Shown here piece after piece: positions 8,342 through 18,957 of a stretch of 21,432 nt of DNA (its first letter is position 1; each line of letters begins with the position of its first letter). The stretch lies in the NCBI GenBank assembly GCA_009733775.1, contig WOGZ01000455.1, positions 1 through 21,432 on the forward strand, in the 5' to 3' direction. The DNA comes from Alectoria sarmentosa. Lineage: Eukaryota > Ascomycota > Lecanoromycetes > Lecanorales > Parmeliaceae. Under the pieces are notes generated by a model that searched no databases, was not told where the DNA came from, and saw only the letters and a program-made list of their open reading frames with translations. Position numbers and translations under genes: made by a program.

Positions 8342-9832
8342 ACGGGCATCAAATAAAAATTCATTATTATAAATAATCTCGAAATAAATAAAATCGTTAA
8401 ACGATTTAATCAAATTTTAATAAATAAAATTTATTTAATTTTATTAAATTTTAATCTTAACAAATTCTTTTAATTTGAAATAATAATCATAATCAATTAT
8501 TTAACGATACGTTTTTTTAACATTAAAATTATCGTTATATTTTTCAAAGTCTTTTATCATCGCAATTTTTTTTTTTTTCATTTATGTATTATTAATTTTA
8601 TCGTTTACGTTTTAAAACGAATTTAAAAAAAATTTATAAATAAAAATGAAAAATGTATTTTTTTAAATTACGAAAACGAATTCATTTTTCGCTTTTATAA
8701 TTTAATTAAAAAAAAGATTATTCGCGTTAATAATATACATTTCATCGAAAAACGTTCACATTTCGTAAACTCCGAAAAGAAAATTAAGATTCACGAATTT
8801 TCAAATAAATATTAACATCTTTTTATATCAACATTCGTTATAAAAAAAACATTAAATAAATAACGTATTATTATATTATCAAACGTTGAATTTATAATTT
8901 CGATTAAATCGTCAAATCGATTGTCATTAATAAATATTTCATTATTAATCGTTAATCGTTTTTAAAGATCTCATTTTGTCGTCACTGCAATGCGTATATT
9001 TATAACATTTATTAAATTTATTGCATTAATCGTTAAATTTATTATCGTTTTCCCTTCGTTGATATTTTGAAAATTTATTAAAATAAAAATTATGCGAAAA
9101 TATTTTAAATATAAAATTATTTAAAAGATATTTGATAATTATAAGAATCTCATTATTTTAAATCTTTATAATTTATCGTTTAATTTTTTAATAAAAGTTT
9201 TCGTTGTTTTTATTCTTTTTACGAATTATATTAATAAATTTAACATTTTCGAATTTACAATTTACGAATAAACGATTTTTAATAATTTAATTCATATAAA
9301 TTAAAAAATTGATATGCGAAATGAATATAAATTTTTTATAAATAATAATATTTGATATTTTATTCAAACGTTTTCAAAAGCTCGTATTTTTAAAAATCGT
9401 TAAATTTATATTATGAAACGAGATTTTAAAAGAGAAATTATTCGTTATAAAATATATTAAATTATTCGAAAATTCGAATAATAAAAGAATCGTGATTATT
9501 ATAACATTTTCGCATTAATAATAAAATTTATAAATTATAAAACGATTTTTACGTTTATGACGATTATAAATTGAAACGTGAAATAAATGAATGTTAAAAT
9601 CGTTTTTCTTTATAACGATGTTCAAGAGAACATTTATATATAATAATTTAACGATTTTAATAAAAATAATATTAAGATTTATAAATTAAACAAGATTTTT
9701 CATAATTTAAAACAATTTTTTAAAATTTAATATCAACATTTTTCGATTTATATAAAAGAATTCGATTTTAATTTCATCGAATCGAACGATAATATATTTA
9801 TAAATCTTAAAAAAAAAATCATTATAACGCTT

Positions 9833-9844
9833 TACGTTGATAAT
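9833..9844 (+). other. RT active-site box of copia B (YVDN for YVDD)
   Basis: tac gtt gat aat encodes YVDN, in context ITLYVDNVLIINRNK. One of the two catalytic Asp is replaced by Asn, a single G-to-A change. Copy A has lost both. Confidence 0.88.
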
Positions 9845-11191
9845 GTTTTGATTATAAATCGCAATAAAGTCGTTATTAAACGAATTAAAAATGTCTTAAA
9901 CGTCAAATTTCACATATTAAATTTGAGATTATGCGTTTTTTATTTAAATATAATCATTAAAAAGAATCGTTATAACAACATTATCCGTTTGAGATAAAAA
10001 GCGTATATCACACATTTTTTTAATTATTTCAAATGTTGAAATCTCATCTTTATTAATATATTATTCGAAATTAATTATAAATTAACGCTCGTCGAAGAGA
10101 GTTATATAATCTTTAAAAAGTTTTATGAAAAGTATTAATTCGTTATAAATTCTTTCATATACGCTATGTTGAAAAGTCGTCTCGATATTATTTATATTAT
10201 TTTTTTAATTAATCGATATTTAATTAACTTTATTTCAACGCATTAAAATGCGATTATTCGAATTTTTCGATATTTTAAAAATATAATACATTACGAACTC
10301 GTATATAAAAACTCTTTGAAAAATTTATTCGATTATATTAATTTTAATTAAATTAAGAATTTAATTCGAAAATTTATCTTCGATTATTTATTTAATTTGA
10401 ATAATAACGTTATTAATTGATTAAGTAAACGTTAAGTTATTATAACATTATTCATTTATAAAATAAAATACATCGATTAAACGCAAATTATTAAGAAAAC
10501 TATTTGATTGAAAAATCTTTTCAATTAATTCTTATGATTTAACGATTTGAATTTTAAAATTATTATGATTTTTGAAAACAATCAAGACGTAATCGTTTTC
10601 GCAAAAAACGTTTAATTTTATATTCATATTAAACATATTAACATCGCTCATTATTTTATACGCGAAAAAGTTAATAATAATATTGTGAATGTTTAATATG
10701 TTTTCATTAATAAACAAATAATTAATGATTTTATCAAGGTTTTATATTTCGATAAGTTTATTATTTTTCGCGATGCCCTTGAAATGAAAACAATTTCACA
10801 TCATTTATTTAAAATTATTTAAATCATTGTTTTAAGAGAGACGTTTGAGACGTTTAAATCGTTTAAATCGTTTTATTATCATTATTTAACGCCCTCAATT
10901 CCAAAAAAACGATTTTATTAATTTTCACATTTCGAATAATCGATCGAGATCAAAATTATTCGTAAAATTTTAATATTAATTTTAACGTGTCAAAACTTCG
11001 TTATATTATCATCATATCAAAAATTAATTTATCGTTATTGCAATTATAATTATAATCTTTATAAGTCTCTCTTTAAAAGATTTATTTTTATGTTCGATTT
11101 AAATTTGAAATCAACGTCGTCATTTAAAAGATCGCTATTATTATTTTTCGTTAAATATTTTAAATATTCTCATCAAGGTTATTATATAAAT

Positions 11192-11262
11192 CTTTTAAAA
11201 TTATTATATTTATGCCTTTTAAGATCATTATATTTATATTTTTAAAATCGTTATATTTATAC
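11192..11262. repeat. 23-24-bp minisatellite (three units)
   Basis: Three consecutive units of the form cttttaaaattattatattt + atgc (24, 24 and 23 bases), with a partial fourth (ttttaaacgttat) after them. Confidence 0.6.
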
Positions 11263-11390
11263 TTTTAAACGTTATTGTCGTCATTAATATTATGAATATC
11301 GTCGTTTACATTTTTCGTATATACGTTATTAATCATTATTATTAAACATTAATATTTTGAAACGATTTTATAAATTTTATAATCGATTGC

Positions 11391-11416
11391 ATATATATAT
11401 ATATACATATATATAC
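11391..11416. repeat. AT dinucleotide repeat
   Basis: A run of alternating A and T, interrupted by two C residues (atatac). Likely slippage; no function is inferred. Confidence 0.7.
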
Positions 11417-11610
11417 AATTCGAAATATTTCGTTTAATCGGAAAATAAACTTTTATATATATTTATTAATTATATATCGATCGATTTTTGATATACATTA
11501 AATAATTTGCAAATAAATTTATCAAAAAACGATTTTTCGTCAAAAAGTAAATTTTTTTCTATGTATTATCGTAACGAATATGTTTAAAAGAATATAATCG
11601 TTTTCAAATT

Positions 11611-11860
11611 TTCGATTTTCATTTCTTTTACCCGACTTTAAACATCGCGAGTTTCGAATTTCGTTTTTTAAAATTCGAATATTTATAAAAAGAGAGATTA
11701 ATGTATAAGAAATAAAGATGATTTATAAAAATTAAAATGATTTATAAGAAAAATGATCATTTTCTTTTTTCGGATTTTTATTATTTTTATCCGATTTTGA
11801 ACATCGCGAATTTCGAATCTTGTATTTAAAATTCGAGTTTTTAAGAAACGTATAAAAAAT
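11611..11860. repeat. Imperfect direct repeat in the 3' part of copia B
   Basis: The stretch around acccgactttaaacatcgcg (about 11629) recurs about 150 bases later as atccgattttgaacatcgcg, followed in both by tttcgaat and then aaaattcga. The flanking A-rich spacers differ. The differences are mainly transitions, which suggests one duplication followed by RIP. Confidence 0.7.
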
Positions 11861-11978
11861 AAGAAAAGTGCATAAAAATGATTTCACATTAATTATTCGA
11901 CGTTAAACTCACTATAATTACCCGACGTTCGATTTACTTTATTTATTTAACGTTCGATTTTTTTAAAAGTATACGTAC

Positions 11979-11987
11979 GAAAAAAAA
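11979..11987 (+). other. Decayed polypurine tract of copia B
   Basis: gaaaaaaaa lies immediately before the LTR start. This is the position of the plus-strand primer in retrotransposons. The lack of internal G fits G-to-A mutation of an original A/G tract. Confidence 0.55.
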
Positions 11988-12110
11988 TATCGAAATTTAA
12001 ATTACGTGATAAATTATGTAACGAACGTATACGCTCGTAGCTTAAGTCGCACTTTTCTTTATAACACTCTTAAAAGAATATAATTAAGTGTTTTATATTA
12101 TATTTTCACA
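11988..12110 (+). repeat. Copia LTR, 3' copy (element B)
   Basis: This 123-bp block matches 4920-5044. It starts TATCGAAATTT (TG decayed to TA) and ends TTTTCACA. Compared with the 5' copy the changes are mostly transitions: tcacgtg to tacgtg, ggtcacg to aattatg, gagcgcctg to gaacgtata. The TATA-like ctttataacac and the terminal ttttatattatattttcaca are conserved. It is more mutated than the 5' LTR. Confidence 0.8.
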
Positions 12111-12699
12111 AACATTAACAATATCGAAAATTAATTAATGTTCGTTTATTAAAATATCGTCGTCGAATTATATATTTTTATAAAGTCGTCTTTTATTATA
12201 ATATGAATCTCGTTATTTATTTAAATGTTTAAATGAAAAAAAAAATTAATTTGAAATGTTTTCTTTAAGGTTTTAAGATTTATTTTAACAATTTATAATT
12301 AAAAGCTTTTAATAAGATTTATGATAAAATTAATTAAATATTAATTATTAAAATTAATAAAGTTACGAGGATTAATTATTCAATTTCAATTTTCATTTAA
12401 AATAGCTTTTTGATTATTAATACAGATTTTACGATAAAAAATAAAATGTTTATAATAATTAATAACATAATTATTAATTAAATCGACAATGCGCTTTATA
12501 AAATGATTCTTTTATCATAACATTTCGATTTTAAATCGTCGATTTTTTCAACACGTTCATTTCGACGTCGTCAAATTAATTTAAATAATCAAATTATTTT
12601 TTTCAAAATGAAAGGTTTTTAAAACAAAACGATCGCGATTATTAAAGTAATAATAATAATTAGTTATAATAATTAAAAATTGTTTATTATAATTAAGTC
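12111..12699. other. Unassigned stretch between copia 3' LTR and gypsy relic
   Basis: No gene is recognised. The RNase H remainder expected if copia B had inserted cleanly into copia A is not present here. The stretch probably contains the 5' LTR, leader or gag of the gypsy element, but I found no matching repeat downstream of the gypsy polyprotein to define an LTR. Confidence 0.4.
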
Positions 12700-14718
12700 G
12701 TTATTTATTAAATAAATTATAAAAATTAAATTATTTATAATCAAATCGATTATAATAATAAAAATTAATTTAATGTTTTTGAAACTCAAGATCATAAAAA
12801 ATAAGAAATTTATTAAGTCGAATTTATTAAATAAAATTTCAACGATGATTATAAGAAAAATTAATCACAGAATAAAGTTTATATTAATTTTATTAATATT
12901 TATATCGTTTATCGCAATTATATTACGTCTTTTAATTCGAAATCGAAATTTTTTAAACATTTATAAGATAATTGTTTATTTAAGATTATAAAAAAGTTTT
13001 TAATAACTTATTAATAAATAACGCTTTTAATTTTATTAACATTTTTGATCTTATCAATCTTTTTAATTTTCAATTATTAAATTAAAATTATCGAATTTAA
13101 TATTATCGATATTTTAAATTTAAATATAAATTTTATTTTTCGAAAATGAAATTACGTTCACATTTTTGTACACTTACGAAATAAAACTATTAATAAAAAA
13201 ACTTATATAAATATAAATTATAAAATTATATTAATAAATAAGTTATGATTATTAACATTATTATTTCTGATAAAAATTTAAAAGATAACATCGCTTTTTC
13301 GTATTAAAAACCTTAAATCGATAATATACGATATCGATGAATATGTTTTAATTTCGATATACATTTTTATTATCAAAAATAACATCAAAATTCTTTATTA
13401 CATTTATAAAAAAGTTCATTTTATTAACAACTTAAAAGTTCACATATTGTTAAATAATGATATTATAAATCTTAAAAAAAAAAATTAAATGTCGTTTAAG
13501 ATAAAACATATATTAATAATTATAAAAATATTATTATTATAATAAATCGATAACGAGATTTTTATTAAAAAAGAATAATTTATATTAAAAAAATCTTAAT
13601 TATAATCTCTTATATTAATATTATAATATTAATTAACATTTCGAAAACATTATTTAAAAGAAATTTCATTTTCGAATTTATAATATAACGGAATTTAACG
13701 ATATATACTCACTTGATAAACTCATATATCGTTAACGTTTTTATCAAAAATGAAATCGATTATATTATATAAATTTTTAAAAGACTTCGTTTAAACATAT
13801 TATGCGAAATTAATTATAAAAACGTATTCTTTATTAAAATCTTTTCGATTTTATTAATTTTATCGATTTTATTAATCTCGTCGATTTTATCAATTTTATT
13901 AAATTTATTTAATAAAAATTTATTAAAATCTTCGTTAAGGTTTTTCGCAAATATTAATTAAATTAAAAAAATAATTGTTTTTATTATAATAATATTAATA
14001 TCTTTAACAAAAAAATAATCATTTTTTTTATAACGCAATCGTTAATATTAATTAAATAAATATTATTAAAAAAATTAAATTATTAAATAAAGTTATAATT
14101 TATAACGATAATTAAAATATAAAGTTTCTTTTAAATTTAATAAATGAATTTTTTATTCTTCATTAAAACGAAGGTTTTATTACAATATTTGAAAAAGATT
14201 AAATAAAGTTATTATTACGTGATGATTAATAATTTAAATTATTAAAAACGAATTATATTAAAATTTATTCGTTGAACATTAAAAATAGAATTATGATTAA
14301 CGAAACATTTAACGATTTATAACGATAAAATAAGTTTAAATATATTATAAAATCTATATCGTTCAATTATTCAATGTTTATTATATAAAAAACCTTATTT
14401 AACGATAAACGCAAAGATAAAATAATAATTAATATTAAAGATTTTAATAATTTAATCGTATTCGACGTGTATTTAATATTATTATAATTAAACATCATAA
14501 TAAAGTTAATAAAATATACACACTTATTTATACTTAATGCTATATTTTTCTTTTATTAATAATTAATATATTACGATTATCGTTATATATTTATTATAAT
14601 CTCTTATCGTGAATAAAAAACTTTTAACGTATTAATTATAAAATATATAAATTTTATAATATACGTATAACGATAAATCGATAAAATTTTACGTTTTATA
14701 AAGAAATTCGCTTGAATT

Positions 14719-14730
14719 TATATCGACGAC
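14719..14730 (+). other. RT active-site box of the gypsy relic (YIDD, intact)
   Basis: tat atc gac gac encodes YIDD followed by III, the classic gypsy RT catalytic box. Both Asp codons are GAC, with each G preceded by C, so they lie in CpG steps (tc-ga-cg-ac), the context that is spared in this window. Confidence 0.88.
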
Positions 14731-16089
14731 ATTATTATTAATTTTAAAAGCTTTTTAAAACATATCGCAAATTTATAAAAGTTATTTTTATTATTAACGA
14801 AGCATAACATTATTATAACGTTAATAAAAACATTTCTCAATTATTTGAATATTAATTTATTAAATTATAAAATTGATTTATTCGATATAATTATAATAAA
14901 AAATAAATTTAAAACAATTAACGATATTATTTATTTTATTATCTTTAACGATTTGAAACATTATTTTAATTTAACGAAATGTTTACGAAATTTCATTCAC
15001 ATTTACGCGCAATTCGTTAATTTATTATAAATTTTAAAAACGCTTTTATTTAAAAAAGCATTTAATAAAAATAATTAACGTCATATTTATTCATTAAAAC
15101 TTCGTTTATCAAAATCTTTTTTTATCAAAAAAAGAAAATTTTAATAATTTATAAAAAGTCTTAAGTAAATCGTTATTCTTTATATATTTTAATAATAATA
15201 AAATCTTATAAATAAACTTAAACGCTTCGCGAGAATAAGGTTTCGATATATAAATCTTTTATATAAAAAAGAATTATATAATAACAGACTTCAATAAAAG
15301 CCGATGATCATCAAAAACTATTATAAAATTAATTATGTTTTTATTAAAGATGTTAATTATTGTTAAAAGAAATTATTAATCAATCAAACTTGAAATAATA
15401 AACTTAATTTGAATTATCAAAAAAATTCGAGATTTTATAAAATCGTTTAAATATTTTATCGTTATTTAAATAAATTATTCAATTATCTTAAATATTACAA
15501 AATAATCTTCGATTACGTTTATTACTTTTATAATAAAAATAAGCGTTTATTTTATATAAATTTCGCAATTTTTTCGATAATTTCATTTTAATATAAAATA
15601 TAATTTTAAAAAAAAATACATTATTTTTAATATATTATCACGTTTTATTAATAATAAATTAACGTTATTCGAAAATTATTTAAAATTTGACGTTTTATAT
15701 GCTTACATTACGTAAACATTAAAAAATTAATAACGTTTACGTATACTTCGTTATTATAATATAAGTAAACGAAATCTTTCGCAAAAAACTTATATTTAAA
15801 TATAACACGAATCGTTATTAAATAAAAATCGTCGAAATTATCGATATTAATGTTAAATTTATAATTCACGACGAAAGCGTCGAATTATTTTTTGTTTATA
15901 ATATCATAAATATAAATTTAAGTTTTATCTTTTATAAAAATAAATTTATAAATTTTAAACGATTGTGCATATTTTAACAATTAATTAAAAATATTTTAAA
16001 GATAATATATGATAACGATCATCAAGACTTTAAAAAAATTTTCGATATCATTTTTAAGTTATAATATATACGAAATTTATCAAAGTATT

Positions 16090-16118
16090 TATATAATTTC
16101 ATTAAGCATTATATTTAT
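16090..16118 (+). other. Decayed HHCC zinc finger of the gypsy integrase
   Basis: NFIKHYIYYL is found where the family has HC-x-x-C. Both Cys codons read TAT (Tyr), the product of G-to-A at TGT. The upstream His region reads DNDHQDFKKIF near 16010-16045. Confidence 0.7.
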
Positions 16119-17099
16119 TATTTAATATTATAAATTCGTTATTATAAGTTTTATGATTATTTTCAATTTATAAAAATTTTTATTATATTTTTTCATATTT
16201 TAACGTTTAACTTTATTTTCGCTATATTATTATTTAAAAAAAAATTCGATTATATTATAATAATCACAAATAAGTTTAATAAGCGTATTATTTATATCTT
16301 TAACAAATTTATTTAAAATGTTAAAAAATAAATTATCGCTTTAATTAATCGTCTCGACGTCGACGATTAAAATATATTTAAAATCTTGCTTTTTGATAAA
16401 GATTGAAAGTTTTCATTCGAATTATAAAAGGTTATTTTTAATAAATTTAAAGTCAAATTATTGTATTTTATCGTTTATTATTTATAAATAAACGATAACA
16501 ATAAACGCATAAATTAAATAATTGAAATTGTTTTACGTTTTTACTTATATACGTTATAAAAGTCTTTTATATAATTCATTATTTTATCGCGTATATAAAC
16601 ATAATTCAATAACGCACGATCGATAATTATTATAAAATCGTCAAATGAAATAATTTATAACTTCGCATTTAATAAAAATCTTAATTTATTAACATTAAAT
16701 TTATTATAACAAAATTATATTAAAATTAAAATCGAGATTATCGATGCTATTAATTTCGCTTAAATAAATCAAAACTTTTATTATAATCGTAAACATTAAC
16801 TTATATATTTCAAAAAGAGAAATAAAATATTTCTTCGTTTATATAAAAGTTATTTTATATTTCAATTTATTAACGATATTAAAATCAATAAACTTGATTA
16901 AAAATATATAAGTTTATTTAATATCGTTTTCAAAATTATTAAATAAATTTATCGCCTTAATATATCTAATTATTAAAAAATTCATTTAATCTTTTCGATT
17001 ATTTAATTAAAATCTTAAATTAATATAAACTCGTTTAATAAACTTTTATTTAATAAATTTCATTTTATTTTTCTTAATAATAATATCGACGAATAAAAA

Positions 17100-17270
17100 T
17101 CTTGAAAAATAAATCATTTTTTTAACAAGCGAGTAAATCGACGTGATAAAAATTGATTAATTAATTATTTATTATAATAATAAAGATACGATTTATAATA
17201 CGATTAATAATATAATATTAAACATTTCGACGACGCGTTATTTTTAATATAAGATTACGAAAACATTATA
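17100..17270 (+). other. Chromodomain at the C terminus of the gypsy integrase
   Basis: In frame 3 after the integrase: KRVNRRDKN, then a stop-rich segment where the family has the Trp-Lys-Gly-Tyr-Gly-Pro core, then YNIKHFDDALFLI and DYENII. Trp codons are expected to become stops under RIP, which fits the cluster of TAA seen here. Integrase chromodomains target insertion to heterochromatin, in keeping with the repeat-rich surroundings. Confidence 0.7.
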
Positions 17271-17290
17271 TAATTATAAAAGAATTATTA

Positions 17291-18409
17291 ATTATCATTA
17301 TTTTTCTTATTAAAATTTACGTAAATATTAATGCTTTTTTTATTAAAAGCTTCGTAAATAAACTTTTTTTATCAAAGTTTACGAATTTAAAGTCTTTTAT
17401 AAAATAATGATTATTATTGTTATGATATCACCGAAAATAATTTTTTTATCGACTTTCGCGATAATATCGTCGTTAAAGTTTTTAACAATTACATTTTTAT
17501 TTATGTTAACACATAAACCTCGTCGAAGTTAACGATTATTATTTTAATAACTTTGATTATCAAATAATAATTTACATCAAATCGATATCTTTTCGATTTG
17601 ATAAAGAAAGAGTTTAAAATTATAAAAATAACGACGACGTCGCAAAAAGTTTTCGCAATAATTATAATAACAAATCGATAACATAATAACATTGTTAAAG
17701 ATAAATAAATACGTCGATGAAAAAAAAACTATTATTATCATAAATCGTTCGCTATTTATTTTTATTTATTAATTTACTTCACATATTATATAGCGAAAAC
17801 GTTATTCATTTTTATTATTTACGATATATTATTATAATATTAAACACTTATAAGCGTGAAGCAATTATTTTATTTAAATAATTATCTCGTTTAATAATTG
17901 TGTTTGTTTAACAAGTATTTTATTAAGTGTATAATTTAATAAGCACATATATAATGAATTTCTAAAAGAAAGAATTAATTAATTTATATATCACGAATAA
18001 ATATTTATGTTACTTTTATAAATACGAGTGATTTAAAATATTTTAATATTTAAAATGAAATTATTGCAAAATAAATTATAAATTTAAATTAAATAAATTA
18101 ATTATCAAACTCTCGAAAATCTTAAAAGATTTTAAATAAAATCAATTTTTTTTTATTAATTTGCGTATAAAAATAATTAATAAAAATATTAATATTAATA
18201 TTAATATTAAATAAATTTTTAATTAAGCATAAAATGTGAATTAAATTAAAAATATATATGTGAACAAATTTTTTTCGAAATCAAGCTTCGACTGCTTAAT
18301 ATAAAATGTTAATAATATTGTTAAAATTCATTTTATACGTCTCTGAGCGCGATTATATTCAAAAATTATACATTTTTCGAATCGAAAATGTTTAAAATTA
18401 TAATAAAAG
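17291..18409. other. Unassigned stretch after the gypsy polyprotein
   Basis: No gene is recognised on either strand. It should include the 3' end and LTR of the gypsy element, but no counterpart was found upstream. The part around 17850-18010 keeps more non-CpG C and G than its neighbours (gtgtttgtttaacaag, gaatttctaaaagaaag). A similar small patch lies at 18285-18360 (tcaagcttcgactgc, gtctctgagcgcgat). Neither resembles a tRNA or other RNA gene. Confidence 0.45.
18187..18211. repeat. ATTAAT hexamer repeat
   Basis: Four consecutive six-base units (attaat) in an AT-only stretch. Simple slippage. Confidence 0.75.
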
Positions 18410-18957
18410 CGTTTATCGAATAAAATAAAGTTTTACGTTTTTTAACGATTTTTTTTAAAAAACAATTAACGATAATGTGATTTATATAATCGTTATAAAA
18501 ATTAAAATATTATTATAATAACGTTTTCGTTTCGCTTTATCAATAAAATCATAAAATTAATAAAACGAAAAACTTAATCGATGATAAATAAGTTTATAAT
18601 TGTGTTATTATTATTAATATTACGATTAACTAAAATGTTAATAAAAATTAATATAACAATAATGTTATCGAAACGTAATTCTTTTAAAACGTAAAAGGTT
18701 ATTTATTTATTAATAAAGCTTTTTAAGTTTTACGAAGAAAAGTGAGCTTATATTAATCGAAATTAAAAAAAATCGAAATTTATTATTAAGCCCTTTTTTA
18801 AAAACGAAACGTTAATTAATTTCATCAAATTTAATATTATAAATATTTGTCTCGAAATCGATTAAATAATAATGAAAAAAACGATTCGTTTATTTAAGCT
18901 TTTAAATATAATATTAAATAATCGTCTTTCGATCGAAATCGTTAAAAATTAATTTTA
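18410..18957 (+). pseudogene. Possible coding relic of unknown identity
   Basis: I do not recognise this. One forward frame is interrupted almost only by TAA and rarely TGA, as if Gln and Trp codons had mutated, and between stops it reads like protein rich in charged residues: NVKGYLFINKAF, VLRRKVSLY, SKLKKIEIYY, ALFxKRNVN, YYKYLSRNRLNNNEKNDSF. It ends at SSFDRNR. It does not show RT, integrase or transposase motifs. It could be a gag from another retrotransposon, part of a DNA transposon, or chance. The opposite strand gives no better reading. Confidence 0.3.

Larger units (their letters stand above)
6131..10822 (+). pseudogene. copia gag-pol relic B (gag, PR, IN, RT, RNase H)
   Basis: This decayed single polyprotein would have encoded capsid, protease, integrase and reverse transcriptase/RNase H. 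Bases 6131-6367 read as a Ser/Phe/Leu-rich stretch, probably a former Pro/Ser-rich linker. Gag follows from about 6369 (NFEKIVRQYKKNFYKINIEI; INKERR; decayed zinc knuckle near 7075-7100). Protease lies near 7500-7530. Integrase retains an open segment 7979-8341 with YICECYIINRQK, YKYFIMF and RLDNENEY. The linker reads ENEFIFRFYNLIKKKIIRV. RT reads KLNKIFHNLKQ, then YVDN at 9833-9844. RNase H reads INxLSKR, YDLTIxILKLL and KHINIAHYFIREKV near 10400-10660. From 7979 to the TAA at 10820 everything is in one frame; a 1-base deletion in an A run at about 7776-7782 separates it from the gag-protease frame. The start cannot be chosen. Confidence 0.88.
10823..11987. other. Non-coding 3' stretch of copia B between RNase H and LTR
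   Basis: About 1.16 kb with no recognisable coding frame on either strand. It holds a 23-24-bp minisatellite (about 11192-11262), a TA run (11391-11416), an imperfect direct repeat with about 150-bp spacing (11611-11695 and 11765-11860) and the decayed polypurine tract at its end. Copia elements usually have a short gap between RNase H and the 3' LTR, so either this family carries a long 3' untranslated region or another element was inserted and can no longer be recognised. Confidence 0.6.
4920..12110 (+). mobile_element. Ty1/copia retrotransposon copy B, both LTRs present, RIP-mutated
   Basis: This is a 7.19-kb element: 125-bp 5' LTR, leader with short hairpins, gag-pol relic in copia order (protease, integrase, RT, RNase H), a long non-coding 3' part, a decayed polypurine tract and a 123-bp 3' LTR. 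It belongs to the same family as copy A; the shared 3.35 kb differs mainly by C/T and G/A changes. Next to A it forms either a nested insertion whose right flank was lost or a recombined tandem pair. Every catalytic motif examined is damaged, and the polyprotein has many stops, so it is inactive. Confidence 0.82.
12770..17270 (+). pseudogene. gypsy gag-pol relic (gag tail?, PR, RT, RNase H, IN, chromodomain)
   Basis: Domains in order: an open stretch 12773-12991 that may be the end of gag; an aspartic protease whose DTG is decayed to NIN at 13210-13218, followed by family-like GNDI/linker sequence reading RNLTIYTHLINSYIVNVF near 13690-13745; RT at about 14280-15030 reading KDFNNLIVFDVYL and THLFILNAI, with the catalytic box intact as YIDDIII at 14719-14739; a poorly preserved tether/RNase H region to about 15700; integrase at about 15990-16560 reading YIRNLSKYLYNFIKHY, FDYIIIITNKFNKRIIYI and INRLDV; chromodomain at 17100-17270. 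RT is in frame 1, integrase in frame 3, so at least one indel lies between. The integrase triad is broken: Asp to Asn (16209), Asp kept (16395), Glu to Lys (16503). Confidence 0.85.
12700..17290 (+). mobile_element. Ty3/gypsy chromovirus relic, LTRs not found
   Basis: The order protease, RT, RNase H, integrase, chromodomain is that of Ty3/gypsy chromoviruses, with RT before integrase, unlike the copia elements to the left. The coding relic spans at least 13190-17270; the boundaries given are approximate because no LTR pair or target duplication could be found. It lies on the same strand as the copia copies. G-to-A and C-to-T changes dominate and all domains are inactivated. Confidence 0.82.

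Noticed and set aside
10532..10717. 61-codon open frame on the minus strand
   Set aside because: It is antisense to the copia RNase H end, which reads KHINIAHYFIREKV on the + strand.
12111..12160. Right flank of copia A (remaining RNase H) expected after the copia B 3' LTR
   Set aside because: The sequence does not match the corresponding part of copy B (about 10433-10500), so simple nesting is not supported.
14845..15030. 61-codon open frame on the plus strand as an independent small gene
   Set aside because: It continues the gypsy RT frame just after YIDD (NDLKHYFNLTKCLRNFIHIY is the RT/RNase H junction region), so it is a fragment of the relic.
17501..17692. 63-codon open frame on the minus strand
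   Set aside because: Hydrophobic and Ile/Val-rich, with no motif or partner; explained by base composition after the gypsy polyprotein.
18285..18360. Less AT-rich patch as a tRNA or small RNA gene
   Set aside because: No cloverleaf, A/B box or other known RNA signature could be formed by eye.
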